Positions 25,901 to 34,670 are shown, counted from the stretch's first letter. The stretch is 64,000 nucleotides of DNA from Mesorhizobium sp. (GCA_004017275.1 SAKE01000011.1:62001-126000); one strand, 5' to 3'. The notes: a model not told the origin generated them from the sequence alone. Program-made: numbers and translations.

Positions 25901-28390
25901 GTTACCGCAACCGTGCCGGCCGGCGGCAGCACCGTCGACATTCCGGTCGGCGACGACTGGGGCGCCGGCGCCTATGTCACGGCAACCCTGTTCCGGCCGG
26001 GCGAGGCGCAGGAAACGCGCATGCCGGCCCGCGCCATCGGCGTGAAATGGCTGAAGGTCGATCCGGGCTCGAAGAAGCTCGCCATCACCTTGACGCCGCC
26101 GGACAAAACGATGCCGCGCCAGCAACTGTCGGTTCCGGTTTCCGTCGCCGGCGTACAGCCGGGCAGCAACGCCTATGTCATGGTTGCAGCCGTCGATGTC
26201 GGCATCCTCAACCTTACCAACTACAAGGCGCCGGATCCGGAGAACTGGTTCTTCGGCCAGCGCATGCTGGGCATGGAAATCCGCGACATCTACGGTCGCC
26301 TCATCGACGGCTCGCTGGGCACCACCGGCAAGCTCCGGACCGGCGGCGACGGCGCCAACATGCAAGCGCAAGGCAGCCCGCCGACCGAAAAGCTGGTCGC
26401 CTTCTTCTCGGGTATCGTCGAGCTCGATGCCGACGGCAAGGCGCGGATCGACTTCGACATCCCGCAGTTCAACGGCACCGTGCGCGTCATGGCCGTCGCC
26501 TGGACCAAGGACGCGGTCGGCCACGCACAGTCCGACGTCATCGTGCGTGATCCCGTCGTGATCACCGCCGGCCTGCCGCGCTTCCTGGCGCCCAGCGACG
26601 CCGCCGTCATGCGCCTGGACGTCGCCGACACCGATGGTCCCGCCGGCGACTATGCGTTCTCGATCGAAACGACGGGCGACCTGTCGACGGGCGACAAGCC
26701 CCTGCCCCAGAAGCTGACGCTCGCCCAGGGCAAGCGGCAGACGCTGACCGTGCCGCTGGTCGCACAGACAGCCGGCAATGCCTCGCTCACCATCAAGCTT
26801 GCCCATGCCGACGGCACCAAGGTCGAGCAGACGCTCTATGTGCCGGTGCGTCCGGCGCAATTGCCGGTCACCACCCGCCTGGTGGTCGACCTCAAGGGCG
26901 ATGGCGGCGCGCTGCGCGTCGACAAGGAGCTGCTGGCGGCAAGCCTGCTCGACGGCGCCTCCGTCAGCGTCGGCGTTTCGCAGGCAGCCGCCTTCGACGT
27001 GCCATCGCTGCTGATGACGCTCGACCGCTACCCCTATGGTTGCGCCGAGCAGACCACCAGCCGCGCCATGCCGCTTCTCTACGTCAATGAGTTGGCATCC
27101 GGCATCGGCATGGCCAGCGACCCCGACATCCACGGTCGCATCCAGGATGCCATCTACAAGGTTCTGAGCTACCAGGCATCGGCCGGCAGCTTCGGCCTGT
27201 GGGGTCCGGGCTCCGGCGATCTGTGGCTCGATGCCTATGTCACCGACTTCCTGACCAGGGCGCGCGAGCAGAAATACGACGTGCCGAGCCTGGCCATGAA
27301 CCAGGCGCTGAGCAACCTGCAGAACTCGCTCGGCTACGACCAGAGCGTACAGGACCGTGGCAGCGAGATCGCCTACGCCCTCTACGTGCTGGCCCGCAAC
27401 AAGAAGGCCTCGATCGGCGATCTGCGCTACTATGCGGACACGCAGCTCGAAGCTTTCTCGAGCCCGATGGCCGTTGCCCAGCTGGCGGCGAGCCTGGCGC
27501 TTTACGGCGATACGCCGCGCGCCGAATCGACGTTCAAGACCGCCCTACAGCTCGCCAAGTCGACCACCGACTACGACTACTACCGCTCGGATTACGGTTC
27601 GCGGCTGCGTGACGGCGCGGCGATGCTGGCGCTGGCGGCGGAATCGAAGCCGGTGCCGACGATCGTGCCGGAGCTGGTCAAGCTGGTGACCAGGGAACGC
27701 GCCGAGGCCCGCTGGACCAGCACCCAGGACGAATCCTGGATGCTGCTGGCGGCTCGCGCGCTGAAGGAAGGCAATGATTCGATCACGCTGACCGTCAATG
27801 GCGCGCCGCATGCCGGCGGCTATTCCAACCAGGTCGACGGCTCTGACCTGGTAGACAGCCCGCTGACCATCGCCAACACCGGCAAGACCCCGCTGCAGGC
27901 CGTCGTCACCACGGTGGCGTCGCCGATCCAGCCCCAGCCGGCCGGCGGCGACGGCTTTACCATCAGCCGCACCTACTACAAGCTCGATGGCACCGAGGCC
28001 AATGTCACCGAGGCGACGCAGAACGAACGCTATGTCGTTGTGCTCAAGGTCAACGAGCAGAACACATGGCCGTCGCGCCTGCTGGTCACCGACCTGTTGC
28101 CGGCCGGTTTCGAGATCGACAATCCGGGCCTGGTGTCCAGCGCCCAGTTGACGAACTTCTCGTGGCTGGCGCAGACCGACGCGGCGCATCTGGAATTCCG
28201 CGACGACCGTTTTGTCGCGGCGTTCAACCCGGCCGACGGCGACCACGACCACAATTTGACCCTCGCCTATGTCGTGCGCGCGGTGACGCCGGGTACCTAC
28301 GCCCATCCGGCGGCAACGGTGGAAGACATGTACCGGCCGCAATATTCGGCCCGCACCGCCACCGGCATGATGGAGGTCAAGGCGCCGTAA
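22910..28390 (+). CDS. Bacterial alpha-2-macroglobulin with N-terminal PAN/Apple-like domain
   Basis: An 1826-residue periplasmic protein (YfhM/MagD-like). Sec signal peptide to about residue 26; a cysteine-rich PAN/Apple-like domain at about 27-95 (CKTTCLGDPACRAFTY); then many MG-type beta domains; and the thioester motif YGCAEQ with Cys1378 and Gln1381, followed by the helical thioester domain. Such proteins trap proteases covalently and are thought to guard the cell wall when the outer membrane is breached. A strong GGAGGGG site precedes the ATG. As in many proteobacteria it is followed by pbpC, with which it is proposed to act in envelope repair. Confidence 0.92.
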   Translation: MAMRAARGLSILILLFFAWSGVAQAAEARRIATTDNSDYFGFDLRSDQNVTLDQCKTTCLGDPACRAFTYNKKAKWCFLKSDYNQLKTFNGAIAGKVVNIDGDPDIGAPPELAFFPNWMADQAQQYRNKLLGPAYDKPTEGMAALMNAAEQAVLTGDHRSAMLKYEAAVSVLPDDGQLWLNLARETLAVQPAASTSEASTLPANGTSAAFNAYKLLRTTKTRAEVLALLGNGLDKRDLYRPALQAYEASLALNPSPAVQADYADLKARKGFRVIDHTVDADTSAPRICAQFSEDLVKTGVDYAQFVTVDNAPPKGVEAKDKQICVEGLEHGQHYDVTFRAGLPAAIGEVTAAPVVLSIYVQDRAPSARFTGDSFVLPAGARRGIPIVTVNMNATEMKLYRIGDRSLAQLLSGYQFLHQLDGYDISNISEQMGAPVWQGQLDIANDLNKEVTTSFPVDEALPQRKPGVYVLTARAVNDNSDDYNSMATQWFVVSDIGLSTYTGQDGLNVFARSLGSAKPIAGAELTLVARNNEVLGTATSDADGHAVFNPGLTRGDGGMVPAVLMAKQGDDDFVFLDMGRAGFDLSDRGVTGRAAPGALDVYAWTERGIYRAGEDVHVAALARDGAAKAVENLPLTFIFSRPDGVEDRRIVSDGASAGGHAVDLPLEPNAMRGTWSVSIYTDPKQPAVASQMFLVEDFVPDRIEFDMKADKQEIAQGETANIDIDGRFLYGAPAAGLALEGELTLSTSRDWDRFQGFSFGLADEQSAEPTVTPLADLPVVGDDGKVTFPVSVDQLPSTTKLVDAKVTVRMRETGGRAIERSLNIGIRPQGHMIGIRPDFADNEVPQGGTAKFSLIAVDPDGKREALKGAQWTLVKVERNYQWYRSNNSWNYEPVTFTKSIANGQVDLSADGDATVSVPVDWGQYRLEVETADPEGPATSYEFDAGWYVSSTTTETPDGLEIALDKDTYAAGEVAKLKVSPHFAGELLINIGSDKLLKTVTATVPAGGSTVDIPVGDDWGAGAYVTATLFRPGEAQETRMPARAIGVKWLKVDPGSKKLAITLTPPDKTMPRQQLSVPVSVAGVQPGSNAYVMVAAVDVGILNLTNYKAPDPENWFFGQRMLGMEIRDIYGRLIDGSLGTTGKLRTGGDGANMQAQGSPPTEKLVAFFSGIVELDADGKARIDFDIPQFNGTVRVMAVAWTKDAVGHAQSDVIVRDPVVITAGLPRFLAPSDAAVMRLDVADTDGPAGDYAFSIETTGDLSTGDKPLPQKLTLAQGKRQTLTVPLVAQTAGNASLTIKLAHADGTKVEQTLYVPVRPAQLPVTTRLVVDLKGDGGALRVDKELLAASLLDGASVSVGVSQAAAFDVPSLLMTLDRYPYGCAEQTTSRAMPLLYVNELASGIGMASDPDIHGRIQDAIYKVLSYQASAGSFGLWGPGSGDLWLDAYVTDFLTRAREQKYDVPSLAMNQALSNLQNSLGYDQSVQDRGSEIAYALYVLARNKKASIGDLRYYADTQLEAFSSPMAVAQLAASLALYGDTPRAESTFKTALQLAKSTTDYDYYRSDYGSRLRDGAAMLALAAESKPVPTIVPELVKLVTRERAEARWTSTQDESWMLLAARALKEGNDSITLTVNGAPHAGGYSNQVDGSDLVDSPLTIANTGKTPLQAVVTTVASPIQPQPAGGDGFTISRTYYKLDGTEANVTEATQNERYVVVLKVNEQNTWPSRLLVTDLLPAGFEIDNPGLVSSAQLTNFSWLAQTDAAHLEFRDDRFVAAFNPADGDHDHNLTLAYVVRAVTPGTYAHPAATVEDMYRPQYSARTATGMMEVKAP

Positions 28391-28420
28391 GGTGCCTCGG
28401 CGGATATGAACGTGAGGCTT

Positions 28421-28602
28421 GCGCTGCCCCTCATTGCCCTGCCGGGCATTTCTCCCCGTATAGTGACGGGGAGAAATGGGCCTGCGCCGAAGCTTTCGCC
28501 AGCTTCCAACGCTGCAAGAACAGCGCCGATACCTGCGACAGCTCCCTTCTCCCCGTCACTATACGGGGAGAAGGTGCCGGCACGCGGATGAGGGGCGGCG
28601 CC
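28421..28602. repeat. Palindromic intergenic repeat, family B, copy 1
   Basis: About 182 bp. Ends are inverted copies (GCGCTGCCCCTCAT and ATGAGGGGCGGCGCC). Each arm contains a strong hairpin of the form TCTCCCCGTATAGTGACGGG / CTCCCCGTCACTATACGGGG. It lies between the alpha-2-macroglobulin gene and pbpC, and its right end supplies the GAGGGG ribosome-binding site of pbpC and abuts its ATG. Copy 2 is at 51953. Confidence 0.85.
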
Positions 28603-30693
28603 ATGCTCTCCAGAAAACTCCTCCACCGCACAGTCATCGCCACCGCCACCGTTGCCGGCCTTGCAGTCCTTTCCGCAGCCACCCTCTGGGAACTCGACCG
28701 CGCCTTCCCGCCGCCGCTGCCGGCCGAACTCACCGTCTCCACCGAAGTCCAGGACCGCGATGGACAGCTGTTACGGGCCTTTGCCACGCCGGACGGCTAC
28801 TGGCGGCTCGAAACCCGGCTCGACCAGGTCGACAAGCAATTCGTCGACATGCTGGTCACCTATGAGGACAAGCGTTTCTGGGACCATGAGGGGGTCGACG
28901 TGCTGGCGCTGGCCCGTGCGGCCGGCCAGTTCGCCACCAGCGGCCACATCGTCTCCGGCGGCTCGACCCTGTCGATGCAGCTTGCCCGGCTGATCGAGCC
29001 TCGCGAGAGCCGCAGCCTCGGCTCCAAGATCAAGCAGATGCTGCGCGCCATTCAGATCGAGCGGCGGCTGTCCAAGCGCGAGATCCTCGAACGCTATCTG
29101 ACGCTGGCGCCCTATGGCGGCAATCTGGAAGGCGTGCGCGCCGCCTCGCTGGCCTATTTCGGCAAAGAGCCGAACCGGCTCACCGTGTCCGAAGCCGCCC
29201 TGCTCGTCGCCCTGCCGCAACTGCCGGAAAAGCGCCGCCCCGACCGCAATCTGAAGATTGCGCATGCCGCCCGCGACCGGGTGCTGACCCGCATGGTCTC
29301 CTCCGGTCTGCTGGGCGAGCGTGAGGCCGCACGTGCCGCCCTGGACGATGTCTCGGGCCTGCGCCGCACGCTGCCGGCTCTCGCCGCGCACGCTGCCTAT
29401 GCAATGTTGCCCAAGGCCGTCCCCGGCCAGCCCTTGCAGCTGACGATCCGCAAGAGCGTCCAGGAAGGGCTGGAACAGGTGGCGAGGGACGCGGCCGCCA
29501 AGCTTGGGCCTCGCCTGTCGGTCGCCATGGTGCTGGCCGACTCCCGCACCGGCGACATCCTCGGTGAGGTCGGCTCGGCCAATTTCTTCGACGCCAGCCG
29601 CTCCGGCTGGATCGACATGACCAAGATCGTCCGCTCGCCCGGCTCGACGCTCAAGCCGTTCATCTACGGTCTTGCTTTCGAACAGGGCCTGGTGGCGCAG
29701 GAGACGCTGATCGATGACAGCCCCGTCGATTTCTCAGGCTATCGGCCGAAGAATTTCGACATGGGCTATCAGGGCGATGTCAGCATCCGGCAAGCGCTGC
29801 AACTGTCGCTCAACGTGCCGGCAATCCGCGTGCTCGACGCGGTCGGGCCAACGCGGCTGATGGCGCGCTTCCGCCAGGCCGGCGTCAGCCCCGTGCTGCC
29901 CGCCAACGAAGCGCCAGGCCTCGCCATCGGCCTCGGCGGCGTCGGGATAACACTACGCGACCTCGTCCAGCTCTACACAGGGCTCGCCAATGGCGGCAAG
30001 ACGCACACGCTGCATGACGGCACCGAGCCCGCCAATGCCGAGCGCACCAGCGCCACCATTCTCGACGGTCAGGCCAACTGGCAGATCATCGACATCCTGT
30101 CGGGCGTCAAGCCGCCTGAGGGTGCCTTGCAGCGCGGCATTGCCTACAAGACCGGCACCTCCTACGGCTACCGTGACGCCTGGTCGGTCGGCTTCGACGG
30201 CCGCTATGTGCTGGGTGTCTGGGTCGGCCGCCCCGACGCCGGCGCGGTGCCTGGGCTGTCCGGCTATGTCTCGGCCGCTCCCATCCTGTTCGAGGGTTTT
30301 GTCCGCTCGGGCCTGGTCACCGTGCCATTGCCGGGCAAGCCGCCCGGCGTGTTCAGCCCCAGGCGCGAAGACCTGCCGGTCACGCTCGCCCGCTTCGGCG
30401 CCGGTTCGGACGGCCTGGTGCAGGCGACAGTGACCGAACCGGCACCAACCATCATCTTCCCGCCCGACGGCGCCCGCGTCGATCTCGGCACCAATTCAGT
30501 CGACGCCTCGCCGCTGGTGCTGAAACTGCAGGGCGGCCGTGCACCGTTCCGCTGGCTGGCCAACGGCAAGCCACTGGTTGGCATCGACCGTCGGCGCACC
30601 GCGACCTGGCAACCGGATGGGGCCGGCTATTCGACGCTGACGGTGATCGACGCCGCGGGGCGCGCGGCGAGTGTGAAGGTATTCGTTGAATAG
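28603..30693 (+). CDS. pbpC: Penicillin-binding protein 1C (bifunctional transglycosylase/transpeptidase)
   Basis: A 696-residue inner-membrane protein: one N-terminal membrane helix (about 7-30); a GT51 glycosyltransferase domain with catalytic Glu88 in YEDKRFWDHEG; a transpeptidase domain with STLK (Ser348, Lys351), SLN and KTGTS (Lys516); and a C-terminal BiPBP_C domain. It polymerises and cross-links peptidoglycan in the periplasm. The frame is open far upstream, but the protein starts at the ATG at 28603 or 28588. I prefer 28603, seven bases after AGGGG. Both the site and the alternative ATG belong to palindromic repeat B1. Confidence 0.92.
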   Translation: MLSRKLLHRTVIATATVAGLAVLSAATLWELDRAFPPPLPAELTVSTEVQDRDGQLLRAFATPDGYWRLETRLDQVDKQFVDMLVTYEDKRFWDHEGVDVLALARAAGQFATSGHIVSGGSTLSMQLARLIEPRESRSLGSKIKQMLRAIQIERRLSKREILERYLTLAPYGGNLEGVRAASLAYFGKEPNRLTVSEAALLVALPQLPEKRRPDRNLKIAHAARDRVLTRMVSSGLLGEREAARAALDDVSGLRRTLPALAAHAAYAMLPKAVPGQPLQLTIRKSVQEGLEQVARDAAAKLGPRLSVAMVLADSRTGDILGEVGSANFFDASRSGWIDMTKIVRSPGSTLKPFIYGLAFEQGLVAQETLIDDSPVDFSGYRPKNFDMGYQGDVSIRQALQLSLNVPAIRVLDAVGPTRLMARFRQAGVSPVLPANEAPGLAIGLGGVGITLRDLVQLYTGLANGGKTHTLHDGTEPANAERTSATILDGQANWQIIDILSGVKPPEGALQRGIAYKTGTSYGYRDAWSVGFDGRYVLGVWVGRPDAGAVPGLSGYVSAAPILFEGFVRSGLVTVPLPGKPPGVFSPRREDLPVTLARFGAGSDGLVQATVTEPAPTIIFPPDGARVDLGTNSVDASPLVLKLQGGRAPFRWLANGKPLVGIDRRRTATWQPDGAGYSTLTVIDAAGRAASVKVFVE

Positions 30694-30771
30694 ACGGCTG
30701 CAAGCGATTCATGGAATTGGCTTTCCACACGCTCAGCGGATAGCAGGATACTCACCCCATGCCTGTTCCTA

Positions 30772-30926
30772 GGCACCCCCCTCTGGCCTGCCGGCCATCT
30801 CCCCCGCAAGGAGGGAGATTGGTTTTCCTTTCCGCTTTCGCCAACTGTCAAAGACAATACGCAACCGCAAAGCTGCCAATCTCCCCCCTTGCCGGGGAGA
30901 TGCCTGGCAGGGCAGAGGGGGGTGCC
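30772..30926. repeat. Palindromic intergenic repeat, family A, copy 2
   Basis: About 155 bp with inverted ends (GGCACCCCCCTCTGG and CAGAGGGGGGTGCC) and the same nested arm hairpins as copy 1, though the hairpins have diverged. Its right end overlaps the first nine codons of the DdpX-like gene. Confidence 0.85.
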
Positions 30927-31658
30927 TCGCGTAATCTTTTCTTGTCGGCAGCCTCAGCGCTGGCAGCAACGATTCTTGTCATTGCAGTCACCCTTCCCGC
31001 TTTCGCCGACGCCCTGCCCGCCGGCTTTGTCCGGCTCGCCGATGTCGACCCCTCGATCCGCCAGGACATCCGCTACGCCGGGGCGGACAATTTCCTGCAT
31101 CGCAAGGTGAATGGCTATGATGCGCCGGCGTGCATCCTCACCGAGCAGGCGGCGAAGGCACTCTCCGCCGTCCAGAAGGCGGTCGCCGCCGGAAGCCTGA
31201 CCCTGGTGGTGTTCGATTGCTACCGCCCTGCCCGCGCTGTCGCCGACATGGGCGAATGGACGCGTGAAGGTGGACCGCCCGATCCGCAATGGTATTCGAG
31301 GGTCAGGCGTGGCGACCTGATCGCCAAGGGCTATGTCGGAGAATTATCGAGCCATTCACGTGGCTCGACCGTCGACGTCGCCATCGCCCGAACGGACCGC
31401 AGGTCCAGCCCGAGCCCGGCCTGCGGTGCCGTCGATGCCGACACGCTCGATTTCGGCACCGGCTTCGACTGCTTTGATCCGATGAGCGAAACCGCCCACC
31501 GGGGCCTTTCCACTGAAGCGGCGGCAAACCGCAGGATGCTTGTCGACGCCATGCGCGCCGGCGGCTTCAGGAACTATGCTCGGGAATGGTGGCACTTCAC
31601 GCTGGCAAATGAACCGTTCGCCAAGCAGCGTTTCGACTTTCCCATCACCGCCGACTGA
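30900..31658 (+). CDS. D-alanyl-D-alanine dipeptidase (VanX/DdpX-like, M15 family), exported
   Basis: A 252-residue zinc peptidase. Zinc ligands His152 (SHSRG), Asp159 (TVDV) and His232 (WWHF), general base Glu229 and the CYRPARA arginine are all present. A hydrophobic signal segment (residues about 13-35, cleavage near AFA-D) predicts export, whereas E. coli DdpX is cytosolic. It should cleave D-Ala-D-Ala or related dipeptides from cell-wall turnover. The start is uncertain: the ATG at 30900 lies inside repeat A2, so residues 1-9 (MPGRAEGGA) are repeat-encoded. A TTG further down, just before the signal helix, is the main alternative. Confidence 0.8.
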   Translation: MPGRAEGGASRNLFLSAASALAATILVIAVTLPAFADALPAGFVRLADVDPSIRQDIRYAGADNFLHRKVNGYDAPACILTEQAAKALSAVQKAVAAGSLTLVVFDCYRPARAVADMGEWTREGGPPDPQWYSRVRRGDLIAKGYVGELSSHSRGSTVDVAIARTDRRSSPSPACGAVDADTLDFGTGFDCFDPMSETAHRGLSTEAAANRRMLVDAMRAGGFRNYAREWWHFTLANEPFAKQRFDFPITAD

Positions 31659-31833
31659 GGCCGGACTAAATTCCACACGGCCTTGCCTCGGCACTGCTCA
31701 TTTCTAGATAGGCTGAATGGCAGGCATAGATTCTTCCTGAGGGCGCAGGAGGAAAATATTTCTCGATAGGGCAAAAGATCGTCGAATATTTTCTCCAGAG
31801 GGGCAAAAAAGGCAACATTGAGTGCATCTAATT

Positions 31834-31850
31834 TCTATCAATTCGGTAGA
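31834..31850. promoter_or_regulatory. Imperfect inverted repeat upstream of the first sulfate-binding protein
   Basis: TCTATC and GGTAGA (one mismatch) flank AATTC, about 27 bases before the ATG at 31878. The spacing to the start is the same as for the palindrome before the second sulfate-binding protein, but the sequences differ. It is a weak operator candidate. Confidence 0.2.
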
Positions 31851-31877
31851 TTTGACGCGGGTTCAACGGAGGCAGAA

Positions 31878-32906
31878 ATGACCAGACCTCATTTCAAGAA
31901 ACTGCTCGGCGCACTGGTCGCCACATCTGTCCAGTTCGGCACGCTCGGTTTCGCGTTTGCCGATACCACCATTCTCAACGTGTCCTACGATCCGACACGC
32001 GAGCTCTACAAAGCCTACGACGAAGCTTTCGTCGCCCATTGGAAGGCCGAGACCGGCGAGACGGTCACCGTCCAGCAGTCGCATGGCGGATCGGGCGCTC
32101 AGGCCCGTGCCGTGATCGATGGCCTCGATGCTGATGTGGTGACGCTGGCACTCGAAGGCGACATCAACGCCATCGTCTCGAAGTCGAAGAAGATCAACCC
32201 CGACTGGCGCAAGAAATTCGAAAACAATTCAGCGCCTTACACCTCGACCATCATCTTCCTGGTGCGCAAGGGCAATCCCAAGGGCATCCACGACTGGAGC
32301 GACCTCGTCAAGGACGGCGTCCAGGTGATCACACCCAATCCCAAGACCTCCGGCGGCGCGCGCTGGAACTATCTCGCCGCATGGGCCTACGCCAACGCCA
32401 ATGACGGCGGCGACGAGGCCAAGAACAAGGAATTCGTCGGCAAGCTCTACGCCAATGCTCCGGTGCTCGACACCGGCGCACGCGGCTCGACCGTGACCTT
32501 CGCGCAAAAGGGCATCGGCGATGTGCTGATCGGCTGGGAAAACGATGCCTATCTGGCACTCGACGAATTCGGCGCCGACAATTTCGACATCGTCTACCCG
32601 CCGACATCGATCCTGGCCGAGCCGCCGGTGGCGATTGTCGACGCCAATGTCGACGCCAAGGGCACGCGTAAGGTCGCCGAAGCCTATCTCGGCTGGCTCT
32701 ATTCCAAGGAAGCGCAGACGATCATCGCTAAGAACCACTATCGTCCGGCCAAGCCGGAACTTGTGGCTCCGGCGGATCTGCCCAAAACACCTGAAATCAA
32801 GCTGATCTCCATCGACGATCCGCTTTTTGGCGGCTGGAAGAAGGCACAGCCTTATCATTTCGGCGATGGTGGTATATTCGACCAGATCTATAAGCCGGCC
32901 CAGTGA
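31878..32906 (+). CDS. sbp: Sulfate/thiosulfate ABC transporter substrate-binding protein
   Basis: A 342-residue periplasmic protein with a signal peptide (cleavage near AFA-D, residue 28). The Sbp/CysP family is clear: LNVSYDPTRELYKAYDEAF at the mature start, QSHGGSGAQARAV in the anion-binding region and NPKTSGGARWNYLAAW. It binds sulfate or thiosulfate and feeds the CysTWA importer. The ATG at 31878 follows CGGAGG; an upstream frame extension to 31818 lacks a good start. First gene of an operon with cysT, cysW and cysA. A paralogue lies at 36238. Confidence 0.92.
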   Translation: MTRPHFKKLLGALVATSVQFGTLGFAFADTTILNVSYDPTRELYKAYDEAFVAHWKAETGETVTVQQSHGGSGAQARAVIDGLDADVVTLALEGDINAIVSKSKKINPDWRKKFENNSAPYTSTIIFLVRKGNPKGIHDWSDLVKDGVQVITPNPKTSGGARWNYLAAWAYANANDGGDEAKNKEFVGKLYANAPVLDTGARGSTVTFAQKGIGDVLIGWENDAYLALDEFGADNFDIVYPPTSILAEPPVAIVDANVDAKGTRKVAEAYLGWLYSKEAQTIIAKNHYRPAKPELVAPADLPKTPEIKLISIDDPLFGGWKKAQPYHFGDGGIFDQIYKPAQ

Positions 32907-32928
32907 GCTAAATCTAGATCAGGACGAT

Positions 32929-33780
32929 ATGACCACAGCACCCGCGCAGGCGGGGTGGCGGTTCAGACAGCCGAGTGTCATTCCGGGTTTCGGGTTGACG
33001 CTCGGCTTCTCGCTTGCCTACCTCACCCTCATCATCCTCATCCCTTTGTCCGGGCTGCTCTGGCGCTCGGCTGCTCTTGGCTGGCCTGAATTCTGGGCGA
33101 TCGCCACCGATCGCCGCACCATCAACGCGCTCGAAATCAGCTTCGGCACTGCCTTCATCGCGGCTGCCGTCAACGTCGTCTTCGGCACGCTGGTCGCCTG
33201 GGTGCTGGTGCGCTACCGCTTTCCTGGCCGCCGCATCGTCGATGCCATGGTCGATCTGCCCTTCGCCTTGCCGACGGCGGTGGCCGGCATCGCGCTGACC
33301 ACGCTCTATGCGCCGAACGGCTGGATCGGCAAATTGCTGATGCCGCTTGGCATCAAGGTCGCCTACACGCCGCTCGGCATCGTGATCGCGCTGATCTTCA
33401 TCGGCCTGCCCTTCGTCGTGCGCACCGTGCAGCCGATCATGGAGGAGATCGACAAGGAGGTGGAGGAGGCCGCCGCCACGCTTGGTGCCAGCCGCTTCCA
33501 GATCATCACCCGCATCCTGTTTCCGGGCCTGGCGCCGGCCATCATCACCGGCTTTTCGCTGGCCTTCGCGCGCGGCGTCGGCGAATACGGTTCGGTCATC
33601 TTCATCGCCGGCAATTTGCCCTACAAGTCCGAGATCGCGCCGCTTCTGATCGTCATCCGGCTGGAGGAGTACCATTATCCGGCGGCGACCGCGATCGCGG
33701 CGATCATGCTGTTTTTGTCGTTCCTGATGCTTTTGATCGTCAATCTCGCACAATCATGGAGCCGCAAGCGCTATGGCTGA
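32929..33780 (+). CDS. cysT: Sulfate ABC transporter permease CysT (CysU)
   Basis: A 283-residue inner-membrane permease with about six membrane segments and the EAA loop (EEAAATLGASRFQIITRILF). It forms the sulfate channel with CysW. It starts 22 bases after the sbp stop and overlaps cysW by 8 bases, which indicates translational coupling. Confidence 0.93.
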   Translation: MTTAPAQAGWRFRQPSVIPGFGLTLGFSLAYLTLIILIPLSGLLWRSAALGWPEFWAIATDRRTINALEISFGTAFIAAAVNVVFGTLVAWVLVRYRFPGRRIVDAMVDLPFALPTAVAGIALTTLYAPNGWIGKLLMPLGIKVAYTPLGIVIALIFIGLPFVVRTVQPIMEEIDKEVEEAAATLGASRFQIITRILFPGLAPAIITGFSLAFARGVGEYGSVIFIAGNLPYKSEIAPLLIVIRLEEYHYPAATAIAAIMLFLSFLMLLIVNLAQSWSRKRYG

Positions 33781-34657
33781 TCCCGAGATCAAATCCTACG
33801 CACCGCATCACGAGAGCCGCTCGGCGGCGGTCACCGAAAGCAGGCCGGCGCAGGCCGTCCTGATGGCAATCGTCTTCGCTTTCCTTGGCATCTTCCTGCT
33901 CCTGCCGCTGATCATCGTCTTCCACGAAGCGCTGGCAAAAGGCGTCGGTGCCTATACGCAATCGCTGAGTGATGCCGACACGCGCTCGGCGATCCGGCTG
34001 ACGCTGCTGGTGGCGGCGATCTCGGTGCCGCTCAACATTGTCTTCGGCATCTCCGCCGCCTGGGCGATCGCCAAGTTCGAGTTCAAGGGCAAGGCCTTCC
34101 TGACCACGCTGATCGACCTACCTTTTTCGGTCTCGCCGGTCATATCGGGCCTCGTCTATGTGCTTTTGTTCGGCGCCCAGGGGCTGCTCGGCGGCTGGTT
34201 GAAAGCACATGGCATCGTCATCCTGTTTGCCGTGCCGGGCATCGTGCTGGCCACCGTCTTCGTCACCTTCCCCTTCGTCGCCCGCGAGTTGATCCCGCTA
34301 ATGCAGGAGCAAGGCAATGGCGACGAGGAGGCCGCCCTTTCGCTTGGCGCCAATGGCTGGCAGACCTTCTGGTACGTGACCTTGCCCAACGTCAAATGGG
34401 GGCTGCTCTATGGCGTGCTTCTGTGCAATGCGCGTGCCATGGGCGAGTTCGGCGCGGTGTCGGTGGTGTCGGGCCACATACGCGGCCTGACCAACACCAT
34501 GCCGCTGCATGTCGAAATCCTCTATAACGAATACAACGCTGTCGGCGCCTTTGCCGTCGCTTCATTGCTTGCGGGCCTTGCGCTCGTCACGCTGGTCTTG
34601 AAAACACTTCTCGAGATGCGCTACGGCGCCGAGATCGCCGCGACGCGCGGGCACTGA
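33773..34657 (+). CDS. cysW: Sulfate ABC transporter permease CysW
   Basis: A 294-residue inner-membrane permease, the partner of CysT. The EAA loop reads DEEAALSLGANGWQTFWYVT, and the FGEFGAVSV-type segment (ARAMGEFGAVSVVSGHIRG) is characteristic of CysW. The start lies inside the end of cysT. It is followed by cysA after 13 bases. Confidence 0.93.
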   Translation: MADPEIKSYAPHHESRSAAVTESRPAQAVLMAIVFAFLGIFLLLPLIIVFHEALAKGVGAYTQSLSDADTRSAIRLTLLVAAISVPLNIVFGISAAWAIAKFEFKGKAFLTTLIDLPFSVSPVISGLVYVLLFGAQGLLGGWLKAHGIVILFAVPGIVLATVFVTFPFVARELIPLMQEQGNGDEEAALSLGANGWQTFWYVTLPNVKWGLLYGVLLCNARAMGEFGAVSVVSGHIRGLTNTMPLHVEILYNEYNAVGAFAVASLLAGLALVTLVLKTLLEMRYGAEIAATRGH

Positions 34658-34670
34658 CAGAGGGATTTGC

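Noticed and set aside
23783..27133. An 1116-codon open frame antisense to the alpha-2-macroglobulin gene
   Set aside because: The sense strand is a clear, complete protein family member. Long antisense frames are expected in GC-rich codon-biased genes. The antisense product is Gly/Arg/Val/His-rich with no recognisable domain.
28066..28602. A 179-codon N-terminal extension of PbpC into the alpha-2-macroglobulin gene
   Set aside because: It overlaps the end of the upstream gene and the repeat. The PbpC family starts just before the membrane helix, at 28588-28603.
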